A DNA stretch of 64,000 nt, taken from contig NZ_CP088953.1 of the NCBI RefSeq assembly GCF_021165935.1, positions 4,008,501 through 4,072,500 on the forward strand, given 5' to 3'. Of this stretch, positions 59,666 to 64,000 are shown one piece after another. Both the position numbers and the translations under genes were made by a program. The notes under the pieces are model-generated. The model searched no databases and was not told the origin of the DNA. It saw only the letters and a list, made by a program, of their open reading frames with translations. This DNA comes from Microbulbifer elongatus. GTDB taxonomy: Bacteria; Pseudomonadota; Gammaproteobacteria; Pseudomonadales; Cellvibrionaceae. How positions within the stretch are numbered: position 1 is the first letter of the stretch; the number at the start of each line of letters is the position of its first letter.

Positions 59666-60190
59666 GTGACGCACGGAAAACTCTCGCCCCCCCCATTTAA
59701 ACCGGATATTTCGCCAATTATCCGTCAAAAAATGGCGGAACTGCATCACACCAGCACTCACGCCACCAGGTTTTATGGATCCCGTCTGAGCACCCGTTTG
59801 GACTACCCATTGCGGCAATGTTTCCAGAACCTGAAAAATTTACACGGCAATCTGAAAAATATTCTCTTCGCGCAGCTTGGCGACGGCCCTGGTCAGGCGC
59901 AACCGGACCATATGATGCAGCAACGGCGCCCCGGATCCACAGCCGTAGAAATCGCGTTGCGCTACCGTTCGCTGGCACTGTTGGTTCCGAGACCGGGTCC
60001 GGATCTGATTGACTATCTGATTACCACGGAACGCTGTCAGAAGCGCCTGCACCGGTGCTTACTGGAAGATTTGACGGATATACCGCTGAAGATTTCCATA
60101 TCCGCGCAGACCGCAATGCTGCAGATCACCATAGATCGTATGGCGAATTTTTCTGCCCGGCTTGGTACAGCCGACATCCGCAATCGTTGA
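59666..60190 (+). CDS. Hypothetical helical protein, possibly a ferritin-like bundle
   Basis: 174 aa from GTG 59666 with AGGAGG upstream; a longer frame to 59522 would begin in the activator promoter region. No signal peptide or membrane helix. Predicted mostly helical with four heptad-like segments, for example ISPIIRQKMAELHHTSTHATRFYGSRL, LDYPLRQCFQNLKNLHGNLKNILFAQ and DYLITTERCQKRLHRCLLEDL. The layout recalls PA2169/DUF2383-like ferritin-type bundles, but the match is by layout only. It lies 56 bp before the BON gene on the same strand. Confidence 0.5.
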   Translation: MTHGKLSPPPFKPDISPIIRQKMAELHHTSTHATRFYGSRLSTRLDYPLRQCFQNLKNLHGNLKNILFAQLGDGPGQAQPDHMMQQRRPGSTAVEIALRYRSLALLVPRPGPDLIDYLITTERCQKRLHRCLLEDLTDIPLKISISAQTAMLQITIDRMANFSARLGTADIRNR

Positions 60191-60193
60191 CCT

Positions 60194-60210
60194 TGGCATG
60201 GTGGTTGCAA
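60194..60210 (+). promoter_or_regulatory. Sigma-54 promoter of the BON-domain gene
   Basis: TGGCATG (60194-60200), 4 bp (GTGG), TTGCAA (60205-60210); GG (60195-60196) and GC (60207-60208) are exactly 10 bp apart. It overlaps the end of the upstream gene region, 37 bp before the BON ATG. Confidence 0.82.
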
Positions 60211-60246
60211 TAACTCGGTTGTCTACAGCAAAAAAGGAACTCAGAT

Positions 60247-60813
60247 ATGCAACATAAGATTCACTTTTCCAAACTCACTCTACTTTCTGCCATTGCAGGT
60301 ACCGCATTCAGCTTTTCTGTTTTGGCACAGGCAGCGGACAAAGCGGAGGAAAGTGCGGTCAGCGATGCCTGGCTCGACGGAAAAGCGGAAACGGTTTTGT
60401 TGCTGAATGAAAACCTCAACAGCTTCACCATCAATACTGACGTATCCGACGGCGTGGTGCTGCTTACCGGTGAAGTGGAGAGCAAGGTAGACCGACGCCT
60501 CGCGGAAGAATTGATCACCAGTGTCGACGGTGTGAAAAGCGTAAAAAACAAATTGCGCATCGCCAACGAAGAACCCCTTGGGAACAAGATCAGCCGCGAA
60601 TACGTCGATGCAAAAATCGCCACGGTCGTGAAAACACGACTGTTGATGGACCGCGAGGTGGCCGGTACCGATATTGATGTCGCCTCAGAAAACGGCACCA
60701 TCATTCTGCGTGGGTTTGTGACGTCCGGCGCTGAGAAGGACCTCGCGGAGGCAATCGCTCGCAATACCAATGATGTGGATAACGTTGAAAATAAACTGAA
60801 GATCTCGGGCTAA
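60247..60813 (+). CDS. Periplasmic BON-domain protein (OsmY-like)
   Basis: 188 aa. A signal peptide (LSAIAGTAFSFSVLAQA) precedes two BON domains, about residues 40-105 (WLDGKAETVLLLNENLNSFTINTDVSDGVVLLTGEVESKVDRRLAEELITSVDGVKSV in pieces) and 115-188 (YVDAKIATVVKTRLL, GTIILRGFVTSGAEKDLAEAIA). OsmY-type BON proteins act in the periplasm under osmotic or envelope stress. A canonical sigma-54 promoter lies 37 bp upstream, and an NtrC-type activator is encoded nearby on the other strand. Confidence 0.88.
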   Translation: MQHKIHFSKLTLLSAIAGTAFSFSVLAQAADKAEESAVSDAWLDGKAETVLLLNENLNSFTINTDVSDGVVLLTGEVESKVDRRLAEELITSVDGVKSVKNKLRIANEEPLGNKISREYVDAKIATVVKTRLLMDREVAGTDIDVASENGTIILRGFVTSGAEKDLAEAIARNTNDVDNVENKLKISG

Positions 60814-60888
60814 GGTTTACCGGATCGTCGACTCTCACAGAGTCTCCAACAGACTTCATGTGGTTCCCCTAAACCACAACCATCCCTT

Positions 60889-60912
60889 GGCCGGTCCCCC
60901 ACCGGCCCTTTT
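60889..60912 (+). terminator. Intrinsic terminator of the BON-domain gene
   Basis: GGCCGGT (60889-60895) and ACCGGCC (60901-60907) with a C5 loop, followed by CTTTTT. Confidence 0.8.
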
Positions 60913-61041
60913 TCGTTCACGGCACGGACGTGAGTCTCGCCGTTCAGAAATTAACACTCGTTAACGGATCTTTACCCGCCCACACTCAACCAATCCAATA
61001 CCCCAGTGGTCTCATAGAGCGCAAACCACTCGGGAGACACT

Positions 61042-61476
61042 ATGAAATTTTTTTACAGCGCTGCAGCCTTTGCAGCGATCACTGCGCTTGGCGGGTGTGC
61101 CAGCGCCCCCAAAGCGCCGCCGGTATTCTCAGAATCGTTTATTACCAATATCACCCCACAGGGAAACCAGCTCTTTACGTATTCCGCCAGTCTGTCCATG
61201 GACAAAGCCGGGGGTGGACGCCAGTCCGGGGGAGGAGGCCGCGGTGGTCGCGGCGGCCCCGGAGGAGGTAAAGGTGGAGGTATGGGTGGCGGAAAAGGCG
61301 GCGGTCCTGGCGGCGGAATGCCGGCAAAGATGCGCGAGAACTCTGGTGAGGCGGCAATGGAACGTCTGGATCAGGTACTGGCGGAAACCGGCTACTGTCC
61401 CCACGGCTGGTTTGTGATCGAGAAAACCGTGGACCGGGGCTCGGTAGAAGTGAAGGGGGAATGTCGCGCACGCTAA
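61042..61476 (+). CDS. Glycine-rich lipoprotein
   Basis: 144 aa. A lipoprotein signal ends in ALGGCASAP. The mature protein has a short N-part (VFSESFITNITPQGNQLFTYSASL), then about 45 residues of GGG/GGM/GGK/RGG repeats (about 58-93), then a helical end with two Cys (ETGYCPHGWFVIEKTVDRGSVEVKGECRAR). I do not recognise the family. The glycine-rich linker and two C-terminal cysteines suggest an envelope anchor with a small disulfide-bonded end. Confidence 0.65.
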   Translation: MKFFYSAAAFAAITALGGCASAPKAPPVFSESFITNITPQGNQLFTYSASLSMDKAGGGRQSGGGGRGGRGGPGGGKGGGMGGGKGGGPGGGMPAKMRENSGEAAMERLDQVLAETGYCPHGWFVIEKTVDRGSVEVKGECRAR

Positions 61477-61548
61477 CCGATCAACCTCTGCGATTGCCGC
61501 CCGAATAGCGTAAACTGAGCGGAAAGATGACAACCGTGGACGCTATTT

Positions 61549-62181
61549 ATGAACATTCGGGCCGGTGCCGCTATCTCACTGTCTGTCAGCGCGCTATGGC
61601 TGGCAGGCTGCGATAACAATACGCCTCAGACCCCGGGCACAAACTCAGAGTCGAACCCGGCTGACCAGTTTCTGAAAAACATCGCGGCACACTGTGGCCA
61701 GGCGTTTGCCGGGGATATCACGGCTAATGAGCCGCCCTCGGATAAGCCGGATGCCTTCGACGGCAAAGAGCTGGTGATGCATGTACGCGGCTGTGACAAC
61801 CCAGCAGAGGAAATACGTATTCCCTTCCATGTAGGGGAGGACCGCTCCCGCACCTGGATACTCACGCGCACCGCAGATGGTCTGCGGCTCAAGCACGATC
61901 ACCGCCATAAAGATGGCAGTGAGGATGCGGTGACCATGTATGGGGGGGATACGGCCAGCGCCGGCACGGAGAATCGGCAGGAGTTTCCGGTGGACGAGGC
62001 ATCCATTACCACGTTTAACCGCGAAGGGCTCGGCGCATCAGTGAATAACACCTGGGCCATGGAAATCCATCCGCAGCGCTATTTCGTTTACGAACTGACC
62101 CGCCCTAACGGACGGGTGTTTCGTGTGCAGTTCGACCTCAGCAACCCGGTACCGGCACCACCGGCGCCCTGGGGAAACTGA
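61549..62181 (+). CDS. Hypothetical lipoprotein
   Basis: 210 aa. The signal ends in LWLAGCDNN (lipobox L-A-G-C). The mature domain starts FLKNIAAHCGQAFAGDI and has VRGCDNPAEEIRIPFHVGEDRSRTWILTRTADGLRLKHDHRHKDGSEDAVTMYGG in consecutive parts and ends in YELTRPNGRVFRVQFDLSNP. I do not know the family. Homologues of this layout are common but unstudied. It is transcribed in the same direction as the glycine-rich lipoprotein and is convergent with fghA. Confidence 0.7.
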   Translation: MNIRAGAAISLSVSALWLAGCDNNTPQTPGTNSESNPADQFLKNIAAHCGQAFAGDITANEPPSDKPDAFDGKELVMHVRGCDNPAEEIRIPFHVGEDRSRTWILTRTADGLRLKHDHRHKDGSEDAVTMYGGDTASAGTENRQEFPVDEASITTFNREGLGASVNNTWAMEIHPQRYFVYELTRPNGRVFRVQFDLSNPVPAPPAPWGN

Positions 62182-62194
62182 CCAGCCTCCGCTC

Positions 62195-63037
62195 TCAACG
62201 CTTGTGCAGCAGGTAGTCTGCGTGGAAACGCAGATGCTGCTCAACAAACGTGGCAATAAAGTAATAGCTGTGGTCGTAGCCCGCGTGGAACTCGAGCTTG
62301 AGTGGATAGCCCGCCGCTTCTGCCGCGGCTTTGAGCGCGCTGGGTTTCAGTTGCTCGTCGAGGAACGGATCCTCCTCTCCCTGGGATACCAGCATGGGTA
62401 ATGGTGCGGTGGAACGACTCAGCAGCACCGTCGCATCGTAGTCTTCCCACAGCGCCCGATCGGCTCCCAGGTAGGCTGCCAGTGCCTTTTCCCCCCAAGG
62501 GCAGGCCATTGGATTACAGATGGGGCTGAAAGCGGATACCGATGTGAAGCGCTCCGGGTTTTTCAGGGCGATGGTCAAGGCCCCGTGCCCCCCCATGGAG
62601 TGCCCACTGATAGCGCGGCGATCGCTCACCGGAAAGTTGGCCTCGATCAGCGCCGGTAACTCTTTCACCACATAGTCGTACATCTGGTAGTGCGGCTTCC
62701 ACGGGGCCTGGGTGGCGTTGACGTAAAAGCCTGCGCCTTTCCCCAGGTCATAGCCTTCATCGTCCGCCACCCGGTCACCGCGGGGGCTGGTATCCGGAAT
62801 CACCAGGGCAATACCCAGTTCCGCAGCCATACGCTGTGCACCGGCTTTCTGGGAAAAATTTTCATCGGTGCAGGTGAGGCCGGAGAGCCAGTACAACACG
62901 GGGAAGCGCTGATCCTTCTCCGCCTGCGAGGGCAGGAAGAGGGAAAAACGCATTTCGCAATCGAGCACTTCCGAGTCGTGCCGATACTGGCACTGACTGC
63001 CATCAAAGCTTTGTGTTTTGCTCACAAGTTCTAGCAT
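62195..63037 (-). CDS. fghA: S-formylglutathione hydrolase
   Basis: 280 aa, normal length. Hydrolyses S-formylglutathione to formate and glutathione. The esterase-D fold is clear: [32 protein letters not shown], the nucleophile Ser in [16 protein letters not shown], Asp in [12 protein letters not shown], and His in [13 protein letters not shown]. It is 12 bp downstream of adhC, with which it forms the glutathione-dependent formaldehyde pathway. Confidence 0.97.
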   Translation of the reverse strand: MLELVSKTQSFDGSQCQYRHDSEVLDCEMRFSLFLPSQAEKDQRFPVLYWLSGLTCTDENFSQKAGAQRMAAELGIALVIPDTSPRGDRVADDEGYDLGKGAGFYVNATQAPWKPHYQMYDYVVKELPALIEANFPVSDRRAISGHSMGGHGALTIALKNPERFTSVSAFSPICNPMACPWGEKALAAYLGADRALWEDYDATVLLSRSTAPLPMLVSQGEEDPFLDEQLKPSALKAAAEAAGYPLKLEFHAGYDHSYYFIATFVEQHLRFHADYLLHKR

Positions 63038-63049
63038 TCCGGGACCACC

Positions 63050-64000
<951 letters not shown>

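Overview
The window looks like the chromosome of a marine, polysaccharide-degrading gammaproteobacterium, most like Microbulbifer or Cellvibrio relatives. This rests on gene order (recN / grpE-dnaK-dnaJ-dapB-carA-carB-greA, fur / bamE-rnfH-ratA, smpB-ssrA), serine-rich linkers in an exported enzyme, a PL10 pectate lyase and large TonB receptors. Genus is an inference from reading; nothing was searched.

Layout. 0-4.1 kb: the end of csgG followed by four curlin-repeat genes, an expanded curli (amyloid fibre) locus. 4.1-17.4 kb, minus strand: housekeeping block greA, carB, carA, a YfiR-like periplasmic protein, a RimB-RimK fusion, dapB, dnaJ, dnaK, grpE, with two convincing heat-shock (sigma-32) promoters. 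17.6-27.6 kb: recN behind a LexA-like box, an acyltransferase, fur, bamE, rnfH-ratA, two NSS sodium symporters on either side of smpB, rlmD and tmRNA (ssrA). 27.7-32.2 kb: an AT-richer stretch just after ssrA with an unrecognised 353-aa protein and a hybrid histidine kinase convergent with a LuxR-type regulator, possibly acquired DNA. 32.2-43 kb: a TonB receptor, a DTW-domain tRNA modifying enzyme, an OmpW-like porin overlapping an autotransporter with RTX-like repeats, a DUF1853 protein, and a GbsR-type regulator (perfect palindromic operator) upstream of a cyanide-insensitive bd oxidase. 43-53 kb: pectate lyase, then an iron-uptake cluster (PepSY protein, siderophore receptor, b561/EB_dh haem protein, DUF1566 protein) with two near-identical Fur-like boxes, then a secreted phosphatase-like protein. 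53-57 kb: dipeptidyl peptidase IV and an MscS-type channel. 57.5-62.2 kb: a small envelope-stress-like cluster around an NtrC-type activator with a degenerate receiver; two canonical sigma-54 promoters precede ytjA-entericidin and a BON-domain gene. 62.2-64 kb: glutathione-dependent formaldehyde detoxification (fghA, adhC, the latter cut by the window edge).

The most promising undescribed system is the sigma-54 envelope module at 57.5-60.8 kb. Next are the Fur-boxed b561/EB_dh-DUF1566 pair, the RTX-repeat autotransporter, and the post-ssrA two-component island. No tRNA, rRNA, CRISPR array, IS element, integrase or phage gene was seen.
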